Below, in pieces: positions 7,901-14,528 of a stretch of DNA of 15,121 nt (the stretch's first letter is position 1; every line of letters starts with the position of its first letter). The position numbers and the translations under genes were made by a program. The stretch spans positions 156,501 to 171,621 of the forward strand of contig JBBHKE010002638.1 in assembly GCA_037447655.1 (NCBI GenBank), given 5' to 3'. Under the pieces are notes generated by a model that saw only the letters and a list, made by a program, of their open reading frames with translations, was not told the origin of the DNA and made no database searches. Source of the stretch: Zygnema cylindricum. Lineage: Eukaryota > Streptophyta > Zygnematophyceae > Zygnematales > Zygnemataceae.

Positions 7901-10522
7901 ATAAATAAATTTATGTTTTCAGATTCAACAGCATCTGTTGTTTTTTTTGTACCTTTCTTTAAATTCAGAAAAAAGCAAATGAGATGAAGATTTCAATTTT
8001 CAGAAATTCAAAGTCTTTTACAAAGAAAAAAAAAAAAACCATGGTTCTTTTCTCAAAAAACCGTTTCTTAAACCTTTATTTTTTCTGTTATTATTATTCT
8101 TATGATTCTAAAATACAGGGCAAGTGTGGTCATGGAAGGAGAGAATTTCAAAGTCGTTAAAAATAAACATTAAGTTCCTTCTGAAAGTGCTCCTGTTAAA
8201 ACTGTTGCTTAAAACTTTCTTATTTTTTTTTTCTTTGTTTTTTTTTTTTTTTTTAAAACAGGGCAACTGTAGTGATGGACGGGGCGGTAATTCAATTTAT
8301 TCGCGGAATCGACGAACAATCGATTCCCGACGTCCGTCTCACTCGATCAAGGTACTTTTAATTTATTATTATTGATTTTATTTTTTATTTTAAACCCCGT
8401 TTTTACCCTATTTTTGCCCCATCCTATCCCCCTTTTTTACTCCTTTATTTACCCATTTTCTACCCCATTTTTTATCCTATTTTAACCACATTTTTACCCC
8501 ATTTTTAACCTATTTTTCTACCCCATTTTTAACCTATTTTTCTACCCCATTTTTAACCTATTTTTCTTCCCCATTTTTAACCTATTTTTCTACCCCCTTT
8601 AGTACTCCGTTTTACTCCATCTTTACTTAATTTAGCCTACATTTAAGCCCATATTGCCAAATTTTGTTACCTTTTTTTTTTTTTTAAACCAATTTGGTTT
8701 TACTCTTTACACCAATTTTAACCTCCTTTTCATTTTAGGGCCGAGGTCATGGAAATTGCGTTCCTGTTTTTCTCTTTTTTTCTCTTTTTTGGTAATTTGA
8801 ATTTCAGCTTTTACGCCCCCCCCCCCCCCCATTTTTTTAAGCATTTTTGTAAGCATCTTTTAGCCTTACAAATTAAACCAATTTGATTTCTTAATTTATT
8901 CCAATGAGGTTTTGTCTTATGATAAATAAATACTTAACCTATTTTACAACACCCTTTTTAGATGTCAAATAAACATAATTTTACACCCCCATTCATCATT
9001 TTAATTTCGACTTCATGGAAAACTTAATTTCAACTCCACTTATACCATGTTTATACCCAGTTTTCTTCACCTAATTTTCTACAAGAAGTTGAAAAAAAAA
9101 CAAAAAAAACACAATTGAAAACAAAATGGAGAAATTGCATTAGCATTCTCTATTAATAAACTTCGCAGCTTTTTTTTTAATTATTATTCTTACTTTTACA
9201 AAAACTGTTCTCTTTATTTTTCTTTCCCTCTCTATTCTCGTTTTTCTTTTTTCTTTTTTCTTTCCCCCCTTTTTTTTTTCTCCTTTGTCTCCTAATGGTT
9301 TCCGCTGATTTTTTTGCAACCCTTCCCCCCCCTTTAATTTGTGTTTTTTTGTTTTTTTAACAGAGACGGAAGCAACGGAACGGCAACTTTTGTTTTTGAC
9401 AATCCCTCCGTTTTTGACTCTTCTCGGGAACTCGGCGATATTACGGGACTCTATCTCATCGACGACGAGGGAATTATCCAGGTAAAATAAATAAATAAAT
9501 AGATAAAATAAAATGTGGGTTTTTTATAAAATTTGCAAATGGGTTGGTAAAAGTGGAAGATATAACGGGACTTTTATCTGACAACGAGGGAATTATCCAG
9601 TTATTCAAAAAAATAAAAAAAACTGTGGGTTTTTCAAGAAATCTAAATGTTAGCCTTTAAAAAAAGATGAAAATAATAAATGGGTTTTACTAGGCTTGAA
9701 AAATAAAAAGAAGTGGGAGATCTTATGGAATTTTATCTTGTTGACGACGAGGGGATTATCCATGTATTAAAAAAAAAACAAAGAAAAAAAAAGATTTCAA
9801 AAAATGGGTTTCTCAATAAATAGTGGGTTTAATCATCGTCTACAAAAAAAAAACAAAAAAAAATTGGGAGATAATTGAGTGACTTTATCTCATCAATGAT
9901 GAAGGAATCATTCTGTTAGAAAAAAAAAGGAGAGAAAAGCTGTTTTTTGAAAAGTGGGCTTGACAAAGAATAGGTCTTATAAAGTGTTGGGTTTTTTTGG
10001 GATTCCAAAAAATGAATTTAAAAAGTGAATTTCGAAAAAAATGGGTTTGAAATTTTCATAAGGTTAAAAAAAAAACGTGGCTTTGTAAGAAAAACAGACT
10101 TAAGAAAAGAAAAGAACGAAAGGATTGCATTGAATGGGTTTTAAAAAGTGGGTGTTGAGAGAGAAAGTTGTCATAAATTTGGGAAAAAAAATAAAAATAT
10201 AAAACATATATTATATACAATATGATCCTATGGAAGGTTTGATTGGACAATACAGAATTTTGTACAAGTTTCTTTTTTTTGGGGTAATGTTTTCTTTATG
10301 GTTTCTTTATGTTTTTTTTTTTTTTTATGTTTTCCTTCTGGTTTCTTTACCTTTTTTTATTTATTTTTGCAGTCTGTTGATGTGAGTGCAAAATTTGTGA
10401 ATGGAAAACCGGCGAAAATAGAGGCTCGACATATTATGCGAAATACTCGCGACTGGGACCGATTTATGCGATTTATGGAAAAATACGCTGAGAAATATAA
10501 CCTCGGGTTTTTGAAAAAGTAA
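4857..10522 (+). CDS. PSB28: Photosystem II assembly factor Psb28, chloroplast precursor (5 exons)
   Basis: Coding exons are 4857-4977, 6980-7082, 8262-8351, 9364-9481 and 10373-10522, giving 582 nt or 193 residues plus TAA. All introns are GT-AG, with phases 1, 2, 2 and 0. Residues 1 to about 75 are rich in Ser, Ala and basic residues and poor in acidic ones, as in a stromal transit peptide. Residues 80-193 cover the Psb28 domain with family signatures: [19 protein letters not shown] (89-107), TATFVFDNP (111-119), [15 protein letters not shown] (130-144), [11 protein letters not shown] and [19 protein letters not shown] near the C-terminus. The 114 residues from Met80 fit the roughly 110-residue cyanobacterial protein. 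Family knowledge: Psb28 binds the stromal/cytoplasmic face of photosystem II assembly intermediates near CP47 and cytochrome b559, and is absent from the mature active complex. ATG 4857 is the first Met after an in-frame TAA (4842). Identification is by recognised motifs, not by a search; the exon 2 donor (GTCTTT) is the weakest junction. Confidence 0.95.
5018..5262 (+). repeat. Pyrimidine-rich tract in intron 1
   Basis: Runs of CCCTCTCTCCCTCCC type (5030-5080) and T-rich stretches are broken by a short AT segment (5090-5140). It is complementary in character to the purine block at 5388-5850. Confidence 0.7.
5334..5375 (+). repeat. 14-bp tandem repeat, three units
   Basis: GGGTTTTAATAATG, GGGTTTTAATAATT and GGGTTTTAAATAAA run head to tail at 5334, 5348 and 5362. 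Confidence 0.8.
5388..5850 (+). repeat. Purine-rich (GA/GGA) tract in intron 1
   Basis: About 460 bp are almost wholly A and G on the + strand, with an uninterrupted purine run from 5755 to 5833. A 22-bp word recurs at 5755-5776 and 5779-5800 (period 24). Toward the end it becomes GGAAT-type repeats (5829-5858). Long frames on both strands here translate as Glu/Arg/Gly or Ser/Pro/Leu strings and are composition artefacts. Confidence 0.85.
5871..5889 (+). repeat. T19 homopolymer in intron 1
   Basis: Nineteen T in a row directly after the purine block. Confidence 0.8.
6980..7082 (+). CDS. PSB28: PSB28 exon 2 (transit peptide, C-terminal part)
   Basis: The acceptor is TTTTTCCAG. Read in phase with exon 1 it encodes residues 41-74, including [15 protein letters not shown] and [12 protein letters not shown]. 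It stays open only in this phase. The ATG at 6995 lies in another frame and is not a start. The donor GTCTTT has C at +3 and is weaker than the others, but the frame into exon 3 is restored exactly (AG plus G gives Arg75). Confidence 0.85.
7141..7270 (+). repeat. Repeated TTTACAGTT words in intron 2
   Basis: ACAG occurs at 7148, 7205, 7233 and 7260, each followed by TT and preceded by T-rich sequence; the last spacings are 28 and 27 bp. Each looks like a weak 3' splice site. None opens a useful frame. Confidence 0.5.
8119..8145 (+). pseudogene. Decayed echo of PSB28 exon 3 start inside intron 2
   Basis: After AAAATACAG the sequence GGCAAGTGTGGTCATGGAAG parallels exon 3 GGCAACTGTAGTGATGGACG, about 20 of 27 positions over the echo. 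In the PSB28 phase it reads ASVVMEG against the true ATVVMDG, then runs to a stop at 8170-8172. It lies exactly 143 bp before the real exon start. Nearby CAGAAATTCAAAGTC (8000-8014) and AGAATTTCAAAGTC (8141-8154) suggest a period of about 140 bp. Confidence 0.6.
8262..8351 (+). CDS. PSB28: PSB28 exon 3 (start of mature Psb28 domain)
   Basis: The acceptor follows a long T tract, then AAAACAG. The exon encodes [18 protein letters not shown] and on through VRLTRS (residues 76-104). Met80 lies where the short cyanobacterial proteins begin, so the transit-peptide cleavage site is inferred to fall shortly before it. The donor is GTACTT and the intron is phase 2. Confidence 0.93.
8496..8591 (+). repeat. 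24-bp tandem repeat, four units
   Basis: The unit ACCCCATTTTTAACCTATTT plus TTCT repeats at 8496, 8520, 8544 and 8568 with almost no change (one A to T at the start of unit 4). Looser relatives such as CTACCCCATTTTTTATCCTA occur upstream to about 8395. Confidence 0.9.
8739..8760 (+). pseudogene. Possible second echo of exon 3 start, inside intron 3
   Basis: After CATTTTAG the sequence GGCCGAGGTCATGGAAATTG shares GGTCATGGAA with the intron 2 echo and GGC...GT.ATGGA with exon 3. In phase it reads AEVMEIA. It is short and gapped, so chance is not excluded. Confidence 0.35.
8816..8830 (+). repeat. C15 homopolymer in intron 3
   Basis: Fifteen C in a row followed by A and T7. It is unusual in this T-dominated intron. 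Confidence 0.8.
9364..9481 (+). CDS. PSB28: PSB28 exon 4 (core of Psb28 domain)
   Basis: The acceptor is TTTTTAACAG. The exon encodes [18 protein letters not shown] (106-123) and [16 protein letters not shown] (129-144), the most diagnostic family segments. The donor is CAG then GTAAAA, phase 0. The last 45 nt of this exon recur in decayed form three times in the following intron (9559, 9719, 9870). Confidence 0.95.
9559..9600 (+). pseudogene. Exon 4 end echo 1 in intron 4
   Basis: It parallels the last 45 nt of exon 4 with a 1-nt insertion and a 4-nt deletion. It still reads [14 protein letters not shown] and ends ATTATCCAG. The donor GT is lost (CAG then TTATTC), which would stop it acting as an exon end. 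Confidence 0.85.
9719..9763 (+). pseudogene. Exon 4 end echo 2 in intron 4
   Basis: Aligns without gaps to exon 4 9437-9481 at 35 of 45 positions and reads [15 protein letters not shown]. It is followed by GTATTA, so a donor-like GT remains. No acceptor was recognised in front of it. Confidence 0.85.
9870..9915 (+). pseudogene. Exon 4 end echo 3 in intron 4
   Basis: Matches exon 4 in GACT.TATCTCATC and GA.GGAAT.AT, with one inserted base that breaks the frame. It is the most decayed of the three. GTTAGA follows. Confidence 0.7.
10373..10522 (+). CDS. PSB28: PSB28 exon 5 (C-terminal Psb28 segment and stop)
   Basis: The acceptor is ATTTTTGCAG. The exon encodes residues 145-193, including [18 protein letters not shown] and [19 protein letters not shown], ending LKK then TAA at 10520-10522. 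This is the conserved C-terminal helix region of Psb28 and there is no frame disruption. Confidence 0.95.
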   Translation, partial: SVDVSAKFVNGKPAKIEARHIMRNTRDWDRFMRFMEKYAEKYNLGFLKK

Positions 10523-10700
10523 GAAATTGATAAATTTTGAAAGATTTTGAGGATAATATTGTACTCTTTTCCTAATTCCACTTTGAAAAAAATTGCTATA
10601 AATGGGCAAAGGCGAAGTTACGACACGAGAAAAAAAGGAAAAAGAAAAAATAAAAAAAAAGAGAAAAAGGAAGTCGGTTCTGATTATTGGTAATTCTGTT
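10523..10700 (+). other. PSB28: Probable PSB28 3' untranslated region
   Basis: The AT-rich sequence after the stop has a TTGTACT element near 10558 (a TGTA-type far-upstream motif is usual in plant 3' ends) and A-rich near-upstream candidates around 10645-10660. No unambiguous AATAAA can be tied to a cleavage site, so the end is open. Confidence 0.35.
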
Positions 10701-11580
10701 CAGGTTTAAAAAAAAAAATCTGATTAAACCCTAAAACAAAAGGAAGATATAGAATTCTCCTTTTTAGAAGAAAGTAAGAGAATTTGGAATTTGGAAAGTT
10801 CATAATTTTTTTTGGAATTTTGAGGTGTTGAGATTTCAGATACTTTTTTTTCTCTTTGAGTCAGCGACAAAGTTGCTTTTTTTTTAACTTATGGACTGCA
10901 AAAAAGAAAAAAAGAAAAACCAAAAAAAAAAAAAAAAACGATATTTTCACCAGGAATGATTGCTATTTAGGTTTTTTCTGAACTAAACAGCGAAAATTTG
11001 AAAGTTTGGGCCTACAATTAGGTAGAGAGAAGAAAAAAAAAAGTTTCATATGTAGGTTTATACTGAGATGAGTGGATGTAGTTTCTTTTGGTGTGGGAAA
11101 ATGCCAAATTACTAATTTAATTCAAATTGAAAATTTCGCATGTTTAATGTGCCTTTTTTTTTTTTTTTTGAAGTCTTATCTATATGGTGGTTCAGTTCTT
11201 TTCAAAGTCTTTTTCTTACTCTGTTTTAGAATCGTCATGTTTCTTTTTTTTTTTTTTTTTTTTTTTTGGCAATCATTAGGAACTGACTTGAATTGTTTAC
11301 CATATTTTCTTATTTGAAGTTTATTTATTATTATTATTTTTAATTGCCTGTTTATTTTTTCCTCACTTCCTTTAGTTTTTCCTTTTTTTATTTCTATGCA
11401 TTAGGATGGTTCACTATTATGTTTGTTAAAAAAATCTCATTGTTATTTTGGATGTAATATTAGTATATTTCTCATAATTAATATTTAGTAATTAATAATT
11501 AATGATTAATGGTTTACCATCGTTCTTCATAAAGTCAAAATTTAATAATTAATATTAATTGTGATTATTTGGATGTACAA
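10701..11580. other. Low-complexity A/T-rich 3' flank; no gene
   Basis: Alternating A-rich (10620-10660, 10900-10940) and T-rich stretches, including T24 at 11244-11267 and ATT repeats (11323-11340). A telo-box-like AAACCCTAA lies at 10725-10733. AATTAATAATTAATGATTAA (11491-11510) is a local AT repeat. Open frames here are Phe/Leu or Lys strings without family features. Confidence 0.55.
11244..11267 (+). repeat. T24 homopolymer
   Basis: Twenty-four T in a row, the longest single-base run in the window. Confidence 0.8.
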
Positions 11581-12180
11581 TTATTATTGCAATGTCACCG
11601 TACCGTTTCAAGGTTAACAATATTTAAAAATTGCGGCATAATAAAGTATTCGATGTTTACTTGGTACAAATTATAAGGAATATCACTACATTGTGAGTAG
11701 ATACTGGAGTTAAAAACACACGACGTAGCAAGAAAAACTAAGGAGAGTGAAGAAACTACGATTGATCAAGTGGGAAAAGTAACTTAATCAATGTTCGAAA
11801 TAACTCAACACCGAAGTTGTCGTGGAAAAAATGTAATGTCGCAAAATGTCAAATAACAATTTTTACGGTGTCATAAGCTCACACTTAATAATCCAACGGT
11901 CTAAACGATTTGTTTAATCATTGTACAACTCCTGTTTTTTTAGCTACAACTACTTTATTCATTTGGACGGGAACACTCAACAAAAAACATAGAAAAGTCA
12001 AATGCTATATTACACTATCTTGCTCGAAACCCCAAATAACCGAGCGACCATTATTGCATATGGGGTCCACTATGATATTGATACAACAAATAATACATAA
12101 TTATTGTTGCACATTGAACCCATTGCACATTTGTGTTTTCGTTTGCTATTGAGTTTTTTGGGTTTTATGGGATTTGATGG
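11581..12180. other. Intergenic with higher complexity; no gene recognised
   Basis: Base composition is more even than in the flank before it. An imperfect inverted repeat CAACAAATAAT/ATTATTGTTG lies at 12085-12110. The 80-codon frame at 11910-12152 has no recognisable domain or plausible start context. Confidence 0.4.
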
Positions 12181-12210
12181 GAATAATATGTGACGTTTTC
12201 CCCGTATCTT

Positions 12211-12270
12211 ACTCTGCCTCTCTCCCTCTCTCCCTCTCCCCCTTCCCCCCCTCCCCCTCTCCCCCTCTCA
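12211..12270 (+). repeat. Pyrimidine (CT/CCCT) tract
   Basis: CTCTCCCTCTCCC-type sequence runs from about 12211 to 12269. It gives opposite low-complexity frames on the two strands (Ser/Pro on +, Arg/Glu/Gly on -), which are not genes. Confidence 0.75.
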
Positions 12271-12728
12271 TCGTTCTCCTTTCTTTTTTGTCGTTTATGC
12301 TCCCTAAAGACTTGTGGTTTTACTCTTCTCGACATCTCTAACGTCTTCATGACCCATCTTTGGGAAAATTCCTTCTTTTTCTCCATGGCTTCGAGGGGAA
12401 ACGTGTGTTGAGATAACTTTTTTGACTTTCTCATGGTTTCCTTAGTGATGTGACGTCACCAATTTGTCGAGGGGAAAACTTGTTATGTACTCGTTCCGAT
12501 ATGTGCTATGCGCCTAACATAATGATGCTATATCTACTTGTTATGCACCTTTATTGTATTGTCAACATTATATATTATATGGGTATAGCATAAAGATTAC
12601 TTATATGAATGCAAATTGTATGAATACAGATTAAATGGAATATTTTTTGATTTTGTTCAATTAAACCATAACAAAATGTAAGAGAATTATCTTCTAATCG
12701 CAATATCTTCTAAATCTTCTAATTTTTT
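12271..12728. other. Intergenic, no gene recognised
   Basis: Contains GTGACGTCACC (12450-12460), which includes a perfect TGACGTCA palindrome (12451-12458). Words such as AGGGGAAAC recur at 12394 and 12471. The sequence becomes AT-rich toward 12650. Confidence 0.4.
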
Positions 12729-12871
12729 CCATACACACTTGTCCGATTTTCAATTTGAAACCGCCATTAAGAAGCTGAGAATGTTATCTTTCAATCGCAA
12801 CTGTCAGATCTACAATCCGACAAGTGTGTACGGAGAAAAGATGTTTTACGCGACGAAAAAAACATTAACAC
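12729..12871. mobile_element. Foldback element F, copy 2, 5' part (interrupted)
   Basis: Aligns in direct orientation with 2393-2534. Shared words: TTGTCC.ATTTTCAATTT, AGCTGAGAATGTTA (12774-12787), ATC.ACAA.CCGACA, GTACGGAGAAAAGATG (12829-12844), CGACGAAAAAAACATTAAC. The arms CCATACACACTTGTC (12729-12743) and GACAAGTGTGTACGG (12819-12833) are inverted. The rest of its right arm continues at 13436 beyond the inserted element B. Confidence 0.75.
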
Positions 12872-12874
12872 TAA

Positions 12875-13432
12875 GGGTAACCTTCCATCAGGCGTCACGT
12901 TTTCTAGCAGTAATATTTGTAACACCTTTCCATCAGGTCGTGCCAGTGAAGCAAAAATTGCTTACGTGCTAGATTGCGATTGGTACCACGCAAACGTTAT
13001 TGTATCATTACTAAATTCAGCTCTTACGTTCATGTATTATCGCTGTACCAGCGGAGGCGTGACAGGATGTCCTACAACCAAGATTTTGTCGTCGAACAGG
13101 TGGCTTTGATGTCAGAAGGTACACGCCATTTGCCACATGTAAGTATATAACTCGACTCTAAATTTTACAAGTGGACCAATACACGCGTCCAGTAAGCGCA
13201 AAGTGTCCTCCTGAGGACAGTCGGAGGAGACTCGCCAGGTACTGGATGGAAGGGGCGTTTGCGTCGAAAATTAAATATCGGACGGTGGAAATTTTCGCCA
13301 AAAAGTCTGGAGAATCTTAACGAATTTCTGGTAAAGATCTTTTGAAAAAAAAAAAAAAAACAGTACGGCTTAATACGGAAATGTACCTTCTCCAGTAAAC
13401 AACCCCACTTTTCGCCTGATGGAAGGCTACCC
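12875..13432 (+). mobile_element. Tourist/Harbinger-like non-autonomous element, copy B, nested in F2
   Basis: It starts GGGTAACCTTCCATCAGGCG and ends CGCCTGATGGAAGGCTACCC, a 20-bp inverted repeat with one mismatch, flanked by TAA (12872-12874, 13433-13435). Length is 558 bp. It shares ACGTGCTAG...TTGGTACCACG (12964-12990), GTACGGCTTAATACGG (13363-13378) and CACTTTTCGCCTGATGG with copies A and C. A nested hairpin (CCAGTA 13189 / TACTGG 13240, with GTCCTC/GAGGAC inside) sits near the middle. No transposase. Confidence 0.88.
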
Positions 13433-13435
13433 TAA

Positions 13436-13490
13436 TAGCGATTCACGGTGTAATGTATCGGCGACCATGTTGTTGGACACGTGTGTGATT
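13436..13490. mobile_element. Foldback element F, copy 2, 3' end
   Basis: TAGCGATTCACGGTGTAATG continues the right arm as at 2538-2557 (TAACGATTCACAGTGTACTG). Its reverse complement also matches the left arm of F1 at 2329-2351. The outer border is uncertain. Confidence 0.65.
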
Positions 13491-13508
13491 TTTGGTGGCG
13501 AGGAAAGA

Positions 13509-13556
13509 TTTGAAACTGTAGTTGAAACGGTTTTTGAAACTATATTTGAAACTGTA
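13509..13556 (+). repeat. 12-bp tandem repeat, four units
   Basis: TTTGAAACTGTA, GTTGAAACGGTT, TTTGAAACTATA and TTTGAAACTGTA run head to tail. In one + frame this reads a (F/V)ET(V/I) repeat, but the surrounding frame is unremarkable. Confidence 0.85.
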
Positions 13557-13575
13557 TTTTTTTGGAAAGGTACAA

Positions 13576-13636
13576 TTTTACACGTGGCATCGGAGGGTGG
13601 AGAAATTCCATCATCTCTGGAAGATCCACACGTGTC
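13576..13636. repeat. CACGTG-bounded module, copy 1
   Basis: Begins TTTTACACGTGGC, contains ATCTCTGGAA (13611-13620) and ends CCACACGTGTC. A second copy lies at 13790-13848 in the same orientation. Both ends carry CACGTG. Confidence 0.65.
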
Positions 13637-13789
13637 GAGTTTAAAGTGCAATTTTCTGATTTTCAGCACTCTCGTACACCTATTTTAATTTGATTGTGCG
13701 TACTATATAGGCGCACGAAATCACAATTTTACGTACTACAATGAAAATTAATATATTATGATCCGGAATCAATTTTGGACTAGATTCTA

Positions 13790-13848
13790 TTTTACACGTG
13801 GCGTCCAAAGATTACAAGCTCCAAATCTCTGGAAACTTCACACGTGTC
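13790..13848. repeat. CACGTG-bounded module, copy 2
   Basis: TTTTACACGTGGC, AATCTCTGGAA and TTCACACGTGTC occur in the same order and spacing as in 13576-13636. The middle is diverged. Confidence 0.65.
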
Positions 13849-14140
13849 AAATAATATATTTCGGGCTTAAAATTCTGCACGTGTGATAACTCCACGCGTG
13901 TAGAGTGCTTTCTTCCAGAAATTCTACCGCCAAAATTTAAAATTCCTTCAAAATCGTGGCAAACTACAATTTCATTGGTCTGACACGTGTCATAATTAAA
14001 ATTACAGCCCGTGCATGGATTTGTCGTTTAGCAACACCCTCCCACTTTTTTTTTTCCCGTTATTTTTTTTTTTTTTTTTTGTTTTTTGGGACAATGCTAA
14101 TTTTAGTTTGACGGAAGCCGGGTACTCCTGTACTTAAAAT

Positions 14141-14260
14141 CTGCCCGCAAAAAATGAGAAAATTTTTAGTCTGCCCGTAAAAAATACGGAAGTTTACATG
14201 CTGCCCGAAATAATAAATTAAGTTCTGAATCAGCCCGAACAAATAAAAAAAAAAAAATTA
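14141..14260. repeat. 30-bp tandem repeat, four units
   Basis: Units start at 14141, 14171, 14201 and 14231, each with C(T/A)GCCCG followed by an A-rich tail. Spacing is exactly 30 bp, though the tails have diverged. On the - strand this makes a frame with a 10-residue period (FGQ, YGQ, CGQ words). Confidence 0.85.
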
Positions 14261-14361
14261 CGCTTGCAAAATTTTGGATAAATGAAACTTGTTCTTGGTT
14301 TGTACTTCAGTACGGATGTAAAATGTAATCTTGTCGTATATACTTATATATTATCTGTTAG

Positions 14362-14406
14362 TGTACGGAAAGCACGTATTCATTTGTCGTATAGCATTTC
14401 CGTACA
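14362..14406. repeat. Perfect 10-bp inverted repeat, 25-nt spacer
   Basis: TGTACGGAAA (14362-14371) and TTTCCGTACA (14397-14406). The GTACGGA word echoes the core of the foldback F arms. Confidence 0.7.
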
Positions 14407-14528
14407 TATTACCATTATTGATTTTTTTTTATATTACCATGCTGTCTCACGTTACTTTTTTAACCTCTTGTTTTTTTTTCAGCTGCCCGATTTTTCTGTC
14501 ATGCTTACCGAAAAAAAATATAATGTAA

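Larger units (their letters stand above)
7083..8261 (+). other. PSB28: PSB28 intron 2 (1179 bp)
   Basis: Phase 2, GTCTTT donor, acceptor after a T17 run and AAAACAG. The sequence is T-rich. It holds four TTACAG-type words (7148-7263) and a decayed copy of the start of exon 3 with its own AG (8119-8145). CAACAGCATCTGTTG (7926-7940) is a short perfect palindrome around CAT. Confidence 0.85.
8352..9363 (+). other. PSB28: PSB28 intron 3 (1012 bp)
   Basis: GTACTT donor, TTTTTAACAG acceptor, phase 2. It contains the 24-bp array (8496-8591) in a wider C/T-rich degenerate region (8386-8600), a C15 run (8816-8830) and a weak exon 3 echo (8739-8760). Otherwise it is T-rich with no embedded gene. Confidence 0.85.
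9482..10372 (+). other. PSB28: PSB28 intron 4 (891 bp)
   Basis: GTAAAA donor, ATTTTTGCAG acceptor, phase 0. The donor side runs into an AAAT microsatellite (9485-9510). Three decayed copies of the exon 4 end occur at 9559, 9719 and 9870, separated by A-rich sequence with recurring GTGGGTTT words. The + strand is A-rich here, unlike the T-rich introns 1-3. Confidence 0.85.
13478..13992. promoter_or_regulatory. Cluster of seven CACGTG motifs
   Basis: CACGTG at 13478, 13581, 13629, 13795, 13841, 13878 and 13984. The last lies in the 12-bp palindrome TGACACGTGTCA (13981-13992). An extra CCACGCGTG variant lies at 13892-13900. The motif is a G-box/ABRE core in plants. No gene was recognised just to the right, so a promoter role is unproven; four of the seven belong to the duplicated modules. 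Confidence 0.5.

Noticed and set aside
11070-11110. Possible echo of exon 5 in the 3' flank
   Set aside because: Only scattered matches (GATGT, GTG.GGAAAA) without consistent alignment.
12165-12434. Overlapping frames on both strands at the CT tract
   Set aside because: Low-complexity translation of a pyrimidine tract, with no family features.
14060-14242. 60-codon - strand frame with FGQ/YGQ repeats
   Set aside because: Explained by the 30-bp tandem repeat (a multiple of three keeps any frame open); no start context or homologue recognised.
14141-14260. CRISPR-like array
   Set aside because: Repeated heads of only 7 bp with A-rich tails in a eukaryotic context; not a CRISPR structure.
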